The notes: generated by a model from the letters alone, not told the origin. Shown: positions 47,370 to 56,453, numbered from the stretch's first letter. The stretch is 64,000 bases of DNA from Maribacter spongiicola (GCF_004364165.1 NZ_SOAY01000012.1:124001-188000), one strand, 5' to 3'. Numbers and translations: made by a program.

Positions 47370-48150
47370 ACAGAAAATAGTGATTAAGGTAGGCACTAAC
47401 GTAATGACCAATAAGGACAATCGTATCGTAAGACCGGTATTACGAAAGTTGGTGCAACAGATTGCAGAGTTATATGAACAAGATATATTGACCGTACTTG
47501 TTTCTTCGGGCTCCGTAATTGCGGGCCGTGAAGTGTTAGGTGCATCAAGTATTGAAAACGATACCCAACGCAGGCAGGTATACTCCGCAATTGGGCAACC
47601 TCGCATGATGCGATTATATTATAATATTTTTCAAGATTATGGTATGAAATGCGCACAGGTACTACCTACAAAAAGAGATTTCACCCCTGGTGTACACAGA
47701 GAAAATATGATCAATTGCGTAGAAGGTTTATTATCTGAAGGGGTAATACCAATAGCCAATGAAGATGATGCAGTTTCAGTAACCATGAGTATGTTTTCAG
47801 ATAATGATGAACTTGCCAGTTTAATAGCACAACTTATTGATGCTGACAAGCTTATTATCCTAACGGATATTGACGGGCTATATACGGGTCACCCAAGTGC
47901 AGAGAGCAGTGACCTTATTGAACATGTAAATCCTGAAGAAAATTTAGATAAATACATAAAAGATAGCAATAAAAAAGCTGGTGAAGGTCGTGGTGGTATG
48001 GGCTCTAAATTAGATTACGCCCAACAGGCAGCTGCCAAGAACATACCAACATTCATTGCCAACGGTAAAAAAGACCGTACAATAATTGATATTATAGAAG
48101 GAAAAAATGTGGGTACGAAAGTAACCCTAGAAGAAAAAGCAGAAGCATAA
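47362..48150 (+). CDS. proB: Glutamate 5-kinase
   Basis: The first enzyme of proline synthesis, 262 residues, lacking the C-terminal PUA domain found in enterobacterial ProB, as in other Bacteroidota. The amino-acid kinase fold shows IVIKVGTNVM, SSGSVIAGRE, ILTDIDGLYTG and GRGGMGSKLDYA. I use the ATG at 47362, overlapping the proC stop by 8 bp; the frame is open farther upstream inside proC. Its stop overlaps the proA ATG by one base. Absence of PUA can alter proline feedback; that effect here is unknown. Confidence 0.93.
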   Translation: MYKQKIVIKVGTNVMTNKDNRIVRPVLRKLVQQIAELYEQDILTVLVSSGSVIAGREVLGASSIENDTQRRQVYSAIGQPRMMRLYYNIFQDYGMKCAQVLPTKRDFTPGVHRENMINCVEGLLSEGVIPIANEDDAVSVTMSMFSDNDELASLIAQLIDADKLIILTDIDGLYTGHPSAESSDLIEHVNPEENLDKYIKDSNKKAGEGRGGMGSKLDYAQQAAAKNIPTFIANGKKDRTIIDIIEGKNVGTKVTLEEKAEA

Positions 48151-49349
48151 TGAAGATAATTTCAACGGAAATAAAAAATAAGGTTTTAAATAGCATGATG
48201 CGACTTTTGGATGAAAACCGAAGTAGCATTCTTGATGCCAATAAAAAAGATTTAGAGCTTTTTAAAAAAGATGATCAAGCCATGTACGATAGACTTATCG
48301 TAACCAACAGTAAAATTGATGGCATGATCAGTTCTATAAAAGAAGTGATGTCTCAAGACGATCCAGTCGGTAAGACCATTTCAACCCAGAATTTGGAAAA
48401 CGGATTGGATATCACCAATAAAACGGCTCCTTTTGGAACCATAATGATTATTTATGAGTCTAGACCAGATGTCACTATCGAAGCTGCGGTGCTTGCCTTT
48501 AAAGCGAATAACAAAATTCTTTTAAAAGGTGGTAAAGAAGCTTTGCATAGCAATACAATTCTTGTAAAACTTTGGCACAAGGCTCTTGAAGAAAACGGGC
48601 TCACAAAAGAGTACATTCAGCAATTGACCATGAATAGAGAAGAAACGCAAGAGTTCTTGAGAAACCCTACAGAAAAACTTGATCTTATTGTTCCTAGAGG
48701 TGGTGAGCGTTTAATCCATTTTGTAAAAGAACATGCTAAATGTGCCGTACTTGTTAGCGGTAGAGGCAACAACTTTTTGTTCGTAGACAAAGAAGCCGAT
48801 TGGGAAAAAAGTGTGAAGGTCATCATGAACGCCAAAACCGAAAAAATATCGGCTTGTAATGCTTTGGATAAAATATTGATCAATGCCAATATTGACAACT
48901 ACGAGCAGAAATTGACAGATATCTATCAACTTTTAAATACAAAAGGGGTAGAAACTTTAGTTGATACAGCTATTCATTCAGTACTCACAGATGCACAACC
49001 AATTAAAGATGATGCTATTTGGAAAGAAGAATTTCTAGCTATGAAATGTTGCTTGGGATCTGTAAATTCCCTTGATGAAGCTGTTGAAAAAATAAACAAT
49101 AATTCTGGTGGACATTCTGCTACAATTATGACAACGAATAAAAATACCGCCATGCAGTTCATGGAAGAGGTAGATTGTGCAGCCGTTTACCAAAATGCGT
49201 CAACACGTTTTACCGATGGTGGTCAAATGGGTGTTGGTGCCGAATTGGCAATTAGTACAGATAAGCTTCACCATCGTGGCCCTCTTGGTCTTAAACAATT
49301 GGTTACCAATAAGTATTATGTATTTGGTGATGGTCAAATTCGCGAATAA
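48150..49349 (+). CDS. proA: Gamma-glutamyl phosphate reductase
   Basis: The second enzyme of proline synthesis, reducing glutamyl 5-phosphate to the semialdehyde. It is 399 residues, an aldehyde-dehydrogenase fold, with catalytic Cys in KISACNALDK, VPRGG at the cofactor site and ASTRFTDGGQMGVGAELAIST near the end. It is translationally coupled to proB (TAATG). The downstream ablB begins 34 bp later, so osmoprotectant genes may be co-expressed. Confidence 0.94.
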   Translation: MKIISTEIKNKVLNSMMRLLDENRSSILDANKKDLELFKKDDQAMYDRLIVTNSKIDGMISSIKEVMSQDDPVGKTISTQNLENGLDITNKTAPFGTIMIIYESRPDVTIEAAVLAFKANNKILLKGGKEALHSNTILVKLWHKALEENGLTKEYIQQLTMNREETQEFLRNPTEKLDLIVPRGGERLIHFVKEHAKCAVLVSGRGNNFLFVDKEADWEKSVKVIMNAKTEKISACNALDKILINANIDNYEQKLTDIYQLLNTKGVETLVDTAIHSVLTDAQPIKDDAIWKEEFLAMKCCLGSVNSLDEAVEKINNNSGGHSATIMTTNKNTAMQFMEEVDCAAVYQNASTRFTDGGQMGVGAELAISTDKLHHRGPLGLKQLVTNKYYVFGDGQIRE

Positions 49350-49383
49350 ATAACGGAGTCCCCATATTCGAAAATCGAAATTT

Positions 49384-50235
49384 ATGTTCGAAACAATTGA
49401 AAAAATAGATGGTGCCTTGGTTTACCATGGCACCATGCATAAACGTATTTATTTTTCTGAAGCCGATAATGTTGATTTAGACAATCTGCTTCCAAAAATG
49501 AAAAATCTTGCTACAAAGATGCGTTATGAGAAAATTTTAGGTAAGACATCTAAAAAAAGTGTAGACGTATTAAAATCTAATGGGTTTACGGTCGAAGCAA
49601 AAATCCCTGGTTTATATAATGACACTGTTGATGGTTATTTTCTAGCCGATTATATCAGTGAAAAACGCCATGAGAACGATGAAAAAACAACTAAAACTAT
49701 TGCTACGGTCAAGACTATTGCCAAGGCTGCCAACAAACCTAGTACAGATTCGTATTTTCAAATGCCCGATCATCTGAAAATAAAAGAGCTTACAAGTGAT
49801 GATTTTTATATGCTTGAAGATTTGCATAAAAAGGCTTACAAATATCATCCGCATCAGATAAAAGATTTACACTATTTCTCTAAGTTAAAAGACTTAAATC
49901 ATCAATTCTTGGGACTTTTTCAAGACGGGCAACTACTGGTGTCAGCTATTCTTGCCCTAAATGTAAATGAGTCTAATGTAGAAATTGTAGATTTTGTAAC
50001 GCATCCAGATTATAGAGGTCAAAACCTTTCTTATTTCTTAGTGCAAGACATTAAAAATAAGATGGAGAAACTAAGATGTAAAACTATTTACACTATGGTG
50101 CGATCAACATCGTACGGCCTAAATATTACATTTAGTAAACATGATTTTAAACTAGCAGGTACATTGACCAACAATTGTTTGGTAAGAGATGCAATTGAAA
50201 GTATGAATATTTGGTATTTTAAACATAACCCATGA
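49384..50235 (+). CDS. ablB: Putative beta-lysine N-acetyltransferase
   Basis: A 283-residue GNAT enzyme matching the AblB family, which acetylates beta-lysine to the compatible solute N-epsilon-acetyl-beta-lysine. The N-terminal half has the family's IFGK-like segment (KILGKTSKKSVDVLKSNGF, then IPGLYNDTVDGYFLADY). The GNAT core is at 140-270 with VEIVDFVTHPDYRGQNLS, and the family ending is RSTSYGLNITFSKHDF and SIESMNIWYF. It sits 34 bp after proA. No lysine 2,3-aminomutase (ablA) is adjacent, so substrate supply must come from elsewhere. Confidence 0.82.
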   Translation: MFETIEKIDGALVYHGTMHKRIYFSEADNVDLDNLLPKMKNLATKMRYEKILGKTSKKSVDVLKSNGFTVEAKIPGLYNDTVDGYFLADYISEKRHENDEKTTKTIATVKTIAKAANKPSTDSYFQMPDHLKIKELTSDDFYMLEDLHKKAYKYHPHQIKDLHYFSKLKDLNHQFLGLFQDGQLLVSAILALNVNESNVEIVDFVTHPDYRGQNLSYFLVQDIKNKMEKLRCKTIYTMVRSTSYGLNITFSKHDFKLAGTLTNNCLVRDAIESMNIWYFKHNP

Positions 50236-50290
50236 AGTAAAGTTGACGTATATTTCAGAATTGAAATACCTAAATATGGTGAAAATTTTA

Positions 50291-50338
50291 AAGTGTTGAT
50301 ATGGTAGATTTATATTTACAATATCAACACTTTTTTTA
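50291..50338 (+). terminator. Terminator of the proCBA-ablB operon
   Basis: AAGTGTTGATAT and ATATCAACACTT form a perfect 12-bp stem with an 18-nt loop followed by a T-run. Confidence 0.85.
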
Positions 50339-50358
50339 TTGTCTCATATTATGACAAT
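50338..50358 (+). promoter_or_regulatory. Candidate operator ATTGTC-N9-GACAAT
   Basis: A perfect 6-bp inverted repeat (ATTGTC at 50338-50343, GACAAT at 50353-50358), 21 bp overall, about 70 bp upstream of the NrtR-like regulator. Its size and position suit an autoregulatory site. No second copy has been found next to the sugar isomerase-like gene, which shares the transcript. Confidence 0.45.
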
Positions 50359-50426
50359 AATTCTTTGTTTAGATCAAAAATTATGCTTTATTTGATAAAC
50401 ACTACTAAATTTTATCAATTTCACGA

Positions 50427-51125
50427 ATGAAAGGCTCAGAAAATACGAAATTCATCCCCAACCTTTCCTATGATTGTGTAATCTTTGGGTTTAACGGTGT
50501 TAAACTAAAAATTCTCATTTTAGAATATCACAACACTGGTTTATTTGCCCTTCCCGGAGGTTATATAAAACATAACCAAAGTCTACAAGAGGCAGTAAAT
50601 AAAGGGGTAGAAGAACGTACAGGATTAAAAAATGTATTCTTAGATCAATTTCAAGTTTTCGCAGACCCCAATAGAACAGATCCTTCAGCTACGCGTCGCA
50701 TTTTAGAAGCAAATAATAAAGATTTAGCCGATAATGAATGGATGACGGAACGCTTTGTAACCGTTGGTCATTATGCGCTTATTAATTACGAAAATGTGAA
50801 TCCGAAACCAGATCACTTATCAGATAGTATTGAATGGTACGACATCGATAATGTTCCTAAATTAATGATGGATCATAATGAGATTGTAAGCAAAGCTCTT
50901 GAAGTACTTCGTAATAATATTAGTGAGAAGATAATAGGAATGAATCTGTTGCCTCCAAGATTTACCATGAAACTCTTACAACAAGTTTTCGAAGCAATCT
51001 TAGGACATACATTAAGACGCACTAGTTTTCAGCGTAAAATGTTGTCACTAGACATATTGCAACGGCATGAAAAGCTTTTTGAAGGTAAAGCTCATAAAGC
51101 ACCATACTTATATAGTTTTAAATAA
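50427..51125 (+). CDS. NrtR-family NUDIX transcriptional regulator
   Basis: A 232-residue protein with a NUDIX domain (10-140) and a C-terminal winged helix (LLPPRFTMKLLQQVFEAILG, then TSFQRKMLSL). The NUDIX box at 45-67 is broken: Gln51 replaces Glu, Lys59-Gly60 replace Arg-Glu and Arg64 replaces the last Glu. Hydrolysis is therefore unlikely and the fold probably senses a ligand, as in NrtR/AraR repressors that control NAD or sugar genes. The next gene, 24 bp on, is a sugar isomerase-like protein, so a sugar-derived effector is a fair guess. Confidence 0.83.
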   Translation: MKGSENTKFIPNLSYDCVIFGFNGVKLKILILEYHNTGLFALPGGYIKHNQSLQEAVNKGVEERTGLKNVFLDQFQVFADPNRTDPSATRRILEANNKDLADNEWMTERFVTVGHYALINYENVNPKPDHLSDSIEWYDIDNVPKLMMDHNEIVSKALEVLRNNISEKIIGMNLLPPRFTMKLLQQVFEAILGHTLRRTSFQRKMLSLDILQRHEKLFEGKAHKAPYLYSFK

Positions 51126-51149
51126 AATTAGACACTTAAAATAACAACA

Positions 51150-52028
51150 ATGAACAAATCAACACTCAACAACTTTTTTAAATGTACCGTTCTCGCTGCT
51201 TTTATGTTCGGCTCATTTACAACCTACGCCCAAAAGAAATTTGGCGGTCTTGCTCTTTATACCGTAAGGGATGATATGGGTACAAATGCAAAAGCAACTT
51301 TGCAAGCAGTATCTGATGCAGGTTATAAAAATATAGAAGCTGCAGGTTATGAAGACGGCAAGTATTATGGTATGACCCCGGCAGATTTTAAAGACTTATT
51401 AAAATCTCTAAAATTAAAGCCAATTAGTACACACCAAAGTGCCGTTACTATTGATAATGCTGACCAAATGATGGCAGATGCCAAGGCTGCAGGTTTTAAA
51501 TATTTTGTAGTTCCGATTCCACCAATGGGTATGTTCACCTTTAATCAAGAAGACAGAACAATGGGCATGACCGGTACAATTGAAGACTTAGCTAAAATAT
51601 TAACTACACTTGGCGAAAAGGCTAAAAAAGCAGGCTTGAAATTACTATACCATAATCATGATTTTGAATTTAAGAAAAATGCTGACGGCATTACACCTAT
51701 AGATTACCTATTAGAAAATGTAGATCCTAAATTATTGAATTTTCAGATGGATCTATATTGGGTAACCAAAGCAGGTGCCAACCCTATCGCCTACTTCAAT
51801 AAATACCCAGGTCGTTTTAAAATCTGGCATGTTAAAGATATGGACGAGCAAGGTAGATTTGCGCCTGTAGGTAAAGGATCTATCGGATTTAAAAATATAC
51901 TGGACAACAAGGCATTATCGGGCATGAAATATTACATGGTTGAACAGGACATGACTTTCGACGGTCTTAAGGCTTTAGATGCTATTAAAATTAGTCATGA
52001 TGGACTTGAAGAAATAGGTTTTAAATAA
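51150..52028 (+). CDS. Secreted sugar phosphate isomerase/epimerase-like protein
   Basis: A 292-residue TIM-barrel protein of the xylose isomerase-like (AP endonuclease 2) superfamily, with a signal peptide (about 1-27, ending TYAQ). Possible metal ligands lie in YKNIEAAGY, STHQS, LLYHNHDFEF, FQMDLYWV, WHVKDMD and MVEQDM, matching the order of the family. Exported members occur with uptake and breakdown systems for sugars or inositols. It is probably co-transcribed with the NrtR-like regulator. Substrate unknown. Confidence 0.83.
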   Translation: MNKSTLNNFFKCTVLAAFMFGSFTTYAQKKFGGLALYTVRDDMGTNAKATLQAVSDAGYKNIEAAGYEDGKYYGMTPADFKDLLKSLKLKPISTHQSAVTIDNADQMMADAKAAGFKYFVVPIPPMGMFTFNQEDRTMGMTGTIEDLAKILTTLGEKAKKAGLKLLYHNHDFEFKKNADGITPIDYLLENVDPKLLNFQMDLYWVTKAGANPIAYFNKYPGRFKIWHVKDMDEQGRFAPVGKGSIGFKNILDNKALSGMKYYMVEQDMTFDGLKALDAIKISHDGLEEIGFK

Positions 52029-52054
52029 TTACAACTACCAAACAACGGAGATAG

Positions 52055-52090
52055 CCCCAAAGAGATTTTTCTCTTTGGGGTTTTCTTTTT
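52055..52090 (+). terminator. Rho-independent terminator
   Basis: CCCCAAAGAG-ATTTTT-CTCTTTGGGG followed by TTTTCTTTTTT closes the regulator/isomerase operon. Confidence 0.95.
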
Positions 52091-52192
52091 TAAGTACTTT
52101 CTCTTTAAACCTTTCATCTTTATCACTGTCATAATAACTTATAGTAATATGTGCTTATTTTTGCACTCTAACCAACTATTAAAATTGACCAT

Positions 52193-52705
52193 ATGAAAAT
52201 GACTACAAGTTTACGCATGAGAATTATTCACCGTTATTTAGGCTTCTTTTTAGCTGGTATTATGGCGATGTATTCTATAAGCGGAATCATTATGATTTAT
52301 AGAAATACCGATTTTCTTAAAAGTGAAAAAATTACCGAACAACAATTAAAACCTAATTTAAAAGCTAGTGAACTTAGTGATGCTCTTCGCATCAAAGGCG
52401 GCGTAAAACCTGAAAAAACAGAAGGAGACATCGTTTATTTTAAACAAGGCGAATATAATACTGCTACTGGTATGGCTACCATTAAGAAAATGGAACTTCC
52501 CTTTATTCTAGATAAGATGGAACACTTACATAAAGCGACTACCAATAGCCCTGTTTATTTTCTAAATATATTTTTTGGACTCTCACTACTATTTTTCGTG
52601 GTGTCTTCTTTTTGGATGTTTATGCCAAAAACTACTGTATTTAAAAAAGGACTGTACTTTTCACTTGGTGGTATGGTACTGACCATAATCTTGCTGTTTG
52701 TGTAA
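52193..52705 (+). CDS. PepSY-associated-like membrane protein
   Basis: A 170-residue protein with a first helix about 16-36 (YLGFFLAGIMAMYSISGIIM), an extracytoplasmic 80-residue region and two C-terminal helices. The opening RIIHRYLGFFLAG and the overall plan resemble PepSY-associated transmembrane proteins, often near iron or respiratory functions. A second ATG two codons in is equally good. It is an isolated gene with its own terminator. No further function is visible. Confidence 0.68.
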   Translation: MKMTTSLRMRIIHRYLGFFLAGIMAMYSISGIIMIYRNTDFLKSEKITEQQLKPNLKASELSDALRIKGGVKPEKTEGDIVYFKQGEYNTATGMATIKKMELPFILDKMEHLHKATTNSPVYFLNIFFGLSLLFFVVSSFWMFMPKTTVFKKGLYFSLGGMVLTIILLFV

Positions 52706-52728
52706 TTGTAACAAATGATATGAAATCA

Positions 52729-52765
52729 AATCCGTTTTAAAGACATTTCTTTAAAGCGGATTTTT
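52729..52765 (+). terminator. Rho-independent terminator
   Basis: ATCCGTTTTAAAG and CTTTAAAGCGGAT pair (one G-U) around ACATTT and are followed by a T-run. Confidence 0.88.
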
Positions 52766-52793
52766 GTTTTAACAAACATTGTAACCAAAAAGA

Positions 52794-53004
52794 ACCCACC
52801 CCTAACCCCTCTCGAGAAGGGAACAGACCATGACTGTTATTTAGCTTTTTAGATTAAGACCATATTTCATCACTAAACTAAACCTGGGTGCCCTTTGTGG
52901 GTGGGGCGAGCGTTGGCATTATAAAACTGAAACTCCACAACAACCAAGAAAACCGCAAACAAAATCGAAAACCTCCCCTCTTGGGAGGGGATTAAGGGGT
53001 GGGT
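52794..53004. repeat. TIR element A (isolated copy)
   Basis: Same element as the main array: the left end ACCCACCCCTAACCCCTC and right end GATTAAGGGGTGGGT are inverted repeats, each joined to a GC-rich palindrome (right: CCCCTCTTGGGAGGGG at 52975-52990). At 211 bp it is longer than the array copies and its interior and left palindrome have diverged. Confidence 0.8.
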
Positions 53005-53110
53005 GCCGCGATGCTAAAGATTTTATTAAACTCCCTTAAGCAAAATACAGACCTATGGTCTCTCTGAGGAGGGGAACAATCAGTGACTTTTGTTAAACTT
53101 TTTAAGTCAA
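53005..53110. repeat. Spacer and degraded element B
   Basis: After element A comes a spacer beginning GCCGCGATGCTAAAGATT, as in the main array. Then comes a decayed left end, recognisable by GAGGAGGGGAACAATCAGTGAC and a TTTTTAAG stretch, without its partner right end. A further AT-rich region continues to the amidohydrolase start. Confidence 0.6.
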
Positions 53111-53233
53111 ACTTCTGTATCTTGCTGTAACCAATAAATTCCACTCCCCTAACACTTTATAATGCTATTTTTATCAAAGAACTATGGCTATTGTAATCTT
53201 TGAATAAGACTATATAAATCTAAACATTATTAT

Positions 53234-54508
53234 ATGAAACAATTTTTATCCCTCCTTCTCATTTTAACAGCGACATTATCAGGAATTGCACAATCTAAAC
53301 TGATCAAAGCAGATTCGTATTTAGATGTCAGAACCGGAAAATTAATTTCACCTGCTAATCTGCTCATCGAAAACGGAACCATAAAATCTATTAATCCAAA
53401 GTCACTTCCCGAAGGTATTGAAACAGTAGATTTAACAGGTAAAATTTTGTTGCCGGGTCTTATGGATATGCACGTGCATTTAGACGGTGACTTTACTGGC
53501 AGCTGGGATTATGTGTATAAAGAAAGTGCTAGCCAAGGTACTGTAAGGGCAGTCGTGAATGCAGAAAAAACATTAATGGCGGGTTTCACTACCATAAGAA
53601 GTATTGGGCAATTACACATTACACCCGAGCTTATTGATGTTGCGGTTTCTGAGGCTTCTGATAAAGGGATGATAGCTGCACCTAGAATTATTCCATCGGG
53701 ACATATGATTTCTATTAGTGGCGGACACGGAGATATTTCTTTGGGGCTGGCCGAAGGTTTAGTAACCGTTGGTCCTAATGACGGAATCATTAATGGAAAA
53801 TATGATGCTATCAAAGCAGTGAGATATCAAATTAAACATGGTGCTAAATTCATTAAAATGCATGCTACGGCGGGTGTACTTTCTATGGAAGATGCCATTG
53901 GCGCACAACAGTTAAGTAATGAAGAAATGAAGACCATTGTAGATGAAGCTGCAAGACACCATATAAAAGTTGCTGCCCACGCACATGGTACCGAAGGTAT
54001 CAAAGAAGCTATAAAAGCTGGTGTGTATTCAATTGAGCATGGATCTATTATTGATGATGAAGGTATTCAGTTAATGAAAGAAAATGGTGTTTACCTGGTA
54101 CCGACGAGAGGGCTCGCGACTATAATAGAGCCTATGATCGACAAAATGGATCCTGTTATGGCCGGTAAAGCCAATTATGTGATGCCTATTGCCAAACAAA
54201 ATCTTACCAAAGCTATAAAAGCAGATGTAAAAATTGCCTTTGGTACAGATACCCCTATAATCCCTCATGGTAAAAATGCCATTGAATTCGCTGCATTGAT
54301 GGAATGTGGCATGAGTACTAAAGAAGCTATAAAAACTGCTACTACCAATAGTGCAGAAATGCTAGGGCTTACTGATCGTGGTGAAGTAAAAGAAGGTTTA
54401 TTGGCAGATATTATTGCCGTAGATGCCAACCCCATAAATGATATCTCCACTTTAGAACATGTGAAGTTTGTAATGAAAGGTGGCGTAGTATATAAAAACG
54501 AAAAGTAA
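53234..54508 (+). CDS. Secreted amidohydrolase family protein
   Basis: A 424-residue metal hydrolase with signal peptide (about 1-19). Metal ligands include MHVHLD near 80, the FIKMHATAG lysine or carbamylation region, VAAHAHG, SIEHGS and FGTDTPI with the catalytic Asp. This set fits the imidazolonepropionase/Xaa-Pro dipeptidase-like group. Export suggests periplasmic peptide or amide breakdown. It lies between two copies of the repeat family, with no partner genes. Confidence 0.84.
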   Translation: MKQFLSLLLILTATLSGIAQSKLIKADSYLDVRTGKLISPANLLIENGTIKSINPKSLPEGIETVDLTGKILLPGLMDMHVHLDGDFTGSWDYVYKESASQGTVRAVVNAEKTLMAGFTTIRSIGQLHITPELIDVAVSEASDKGMIAAPRIIPSGHMISISGGHGDISLGLAEGLVTVGPNDGIINGKYDAIKAVRYQIKHGAKFIKMHATAGVLSMEDAIGAQQLSNEEMKTIVDEAARHHIKVAAHAHGTEGIKEAIKAGVYSIEHGSIIDDEGIQLMKENGVYLVPTRGLATIIEPMIDKMDPVMAGKANYVMPIAKQNLTKAIKADVKIAFGTDTPIIPHGKNAIEFAALMECGMSTKEAIKTATTNSAEMLGLTDRGEVKEGLLADIIAVDANPINDISTLEHVKFVMKGGVVYKNEK

Positions 54509-54696
54509 CATATGTCTTAGAATTTTAATCCTAAAAAAACGAACATCATGAATTTGCCGCAACGTCATTTCATCAAATCAATCTTTTTTGGTGTGTTAAC
54601 CAAATAAAGAACATTTAGTGACTAAAATTGAATAATAGCACACCTATACCCTTTACCTCATCCAACACTGGTATCTTGCATATATAAACTACCCTT

Positions 54697-54921
54697 ATGA
54701 AAATCAATTTACTGACTTGTGATGCCCAAAGACCAGATAGAAGAGCAATAGCTAATTGTATTGCAGAATTATCATCTAATGTCAGCGATTCGCTTACCAA
54801 TGAACTTACAGATATTCTTTTAGAAGGTGATGCAGTAGACATTGAAGTAAGCGATAAAAATTCTGGTTCTGCATTAAGGGCTTTACGTAAGTTGAGCATA
54901 GATTATGAGATTAAAGAATAA
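54697..54921 (+). CDS. Small conserved-type protein, 74 aa, unknown
   Basis: A 74-residue acidic cytoplasmic protein (MKINLLTCDAQRPDRR..., ending LRKLSIDYEIKE) of predicted alpha/beta composition, with the pattern GSALRALRKL near the end. I cannot assign a family. The stop lies 3 bp before the first element of the repeat array. It reads like a real gene from composition and clean ends. Confidence 0.6.
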   Translation: MKINLLTCDAQRPDRRAIANCIAELSSNVSDSLTNELTDILLEGDAVDIEVSDKNSGSALRALRKLSIDYEIKE

Positions 54922-54924
54922 AAT

Positions 54925-55080
54925 ACCCGCCCCTAGCCCCTCCCGAGAGGGGAATAGCTAGCGTATTTAATTAGAATATATTCTAACAATAATTCTTATG
55001 AAAACAGAAGTTTCAACTAACTCTAACTTCGCAATCAATAACGTACTTCTCCCCTCTTGGGAGGGGACCAAGGGGTGGGT
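54925..55080. repeat. TIR element 1
   Basis: The first array copy, 156 bp, with both ends intact but a divergent interior (AATAGCTAGCG and an AT-rich centre). Its right end stops 6 bp before the DUF559 ATG. Confidence 0.85.
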
Positions 55081-55086
55081 ACTACT

Positions 55087-55470
55087 ATGAGAAAGATTAT
55101 TTCGTACAACCCAAATTTAGTTGAACTCGCTAGAGAATTAAGAAACAATATGACCCTTGGTGAAATTGCGCTATGGCGAGAAATCCAAGGTAAAAAGCTA
55201 GGTCAAAAATTTAGTAGACAGATTCCTATCAATCAATATATAGTTGATTTTTATTGCAAAGATCTTCAGCTCGCCATAGAAGTAGATGGCAGTATTCATT
55301 TTGAAGAAGGACACGAAGAAAAAGATAACAAAAGGCAAGCACGCTTAGAATCTTTAGGTGTACATATGCTCAGGTTTTCAGATACTGATGTGAAGAATAA
55401 TTTAGGTTTTGTTTTAGAAGAGATTAAAGTAATAATTGAGAAATTAGAACAAACAAGAACCCACCCCTAG
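55087..55470 (+). CDS. DUF559 (Vsr-like) endonuclease-domain protein
   Basis: A 127-residue protein of the DUF559 group, related in fold to very-short-patch-repair endonucleases (PD-(D/E)XK type). Candidate catalytic residues are Asp53 in YIVDFYC, Glu65 and Asp67 in AIEVDGSIH. The N-terminus (NPNLVELARELRNNMTLGE) is typical. I start at the ATG at 55087, 6 bp after a repeat end; upstream frame is repeat sequence. The last residues (THP) and the TAG stop are supplied by the left end of element 2. The gene fills a spacer that is elsewhere 42 nt. A role in spreading or maintaining the repeats is inference. Confidence 0.85.
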   Translation: MRKIISYNPNLVELARELRNNMTLGEIALWREIQGKKLGQKFSRQIPINQYIVDFYCKDLQLAIEVDGSIHFEEGHEEKDNKRQARLESLGVHMLRFSDTDVKNNLGFVLEEIKVIIEKLEQTRTHP

Positions 55471-55623
55471 CCCCTCCCAAGAGGGGAACAGTTTCTGACT
55501 TGAAACAAATTTTTAGACAAAACAGACGAAGTAACTCTTATAAAAACACAACTCCCCAACCACCAACAAACCCGCAACCAAAAATGCAATTCTCCCCTCT
55601 TGGGAGGGGGTTAAGGGGTGGGT
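55459..55623. repeat. TIR element 2
   Basis: 165 bp with intact ends. Its first 12 bp overlap the 3' end of the DUF559 gene and provide its stop codon. Confidence 0.9.
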
Positions 55624-55665
55624 GCTACGGTGACGAAGATTTCATTGAAAATTCTAACTCAAAAT

Positions 55666-55831
55666 ACCCACCCCTAACCCCTCCCAAGAGGGGAACAGTT
55701 TCTGACTTGAAACAAACTTTTTAGATAAAACAGACGAAGTAACTCTTATAAAAAAGCATCTCCCCAACAACCAACAAACCCGCAACCAAAAATGCAACTC
55801 TCCCCTCTTGGGAGGGGATTGAGGGGTGGGT
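55666..55831. repeat. TIR element 3
   Basis: 166 bp, intact ends. The 42-nt spacer before it reads GCTACGGTGACGAAGATT at its start. Confidence 0.9.
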
Positions 55832-55873
55832 GCTACCATGCTTAAGATTTAATTAACCACCCTAACATAAAAT

Positions 55874-56038
55874 ACCCACCCCTAGCCCCTCCCAAGAGGG
55901 GAACAGTTTCTGACTTGAAACAAATTTTTAGATAAAACAGACGAAGTAACTCTTATAAAAACACAACTCCCCAACAACCAACAAACCTACAACCAAAAAC
56001 GACAACCTCCCCTCTTGGGAGGGGATTAAGGGGTGGGT
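55874..56038. repeat. TIR element 4
   Basis: 165 bp, intact ends. The spacer before it is of the second type (ATGCTTAAGATTTAATTAACC). Confidence 0.9.
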
Positions 56039-56080
56039 GCTACGATGCTGAAGATTTCATTGAAAATTCTAACTCAAAAT

Positions 56081-56244
56081 ACCCACCCCTAACCCCTCCA
56101 AGGAGGGGAACAGCTTCTGACTTGAAACAAACTTTTTAGATAAAACAGACGAAGTAACTCTCATAAAAACGCATCTCCCCAACAACCAAAGAACCGCAAC
56201 CAAAAACGAAAACCTCCCTTCATGGGAGGGGATTAAGGGGTGGT
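56081..56244. repeat. TIR element 5
   Basis: 164 bp. The right palindrome is altered to CCCTTCATGGGAGGGG and the last repeat bases are GGGGTGGT, one G short. Confidence 0.87.
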
Positions 56245-56286
56245 GCTAGGATGCTGAAGATTTGATTTACCACCCTAACTCAAAAT

Positions 56287-56453
56287 ACCCACCCCTAGCC
56301 CCTCCCAAGAGGGGAACAGTTTCTGACTTGAAACAAATTTTTAGACATAACAGACGAAGTAACTCTTATAAAAACGCAACTCCCCAACCACCAATAAACC
56401 CGCAAAAAAAAACGAAAACCTCCCCTCTTGGGAGGAGATTAAAGGGGGGGGGT
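56287..56453. repeat. TIR element 6
   Basis: 167 bp. The right end is changed to GGAGGAGATTAAAGG followed by extra G residues, a decaying copy. Confidence 0.85.

Noticed and set aside
54553-54607. Short frame of about 19 residues after the amidohydrolase
   Set aside because: Too short, no ribosome site and no recognisable feature; likely chance.
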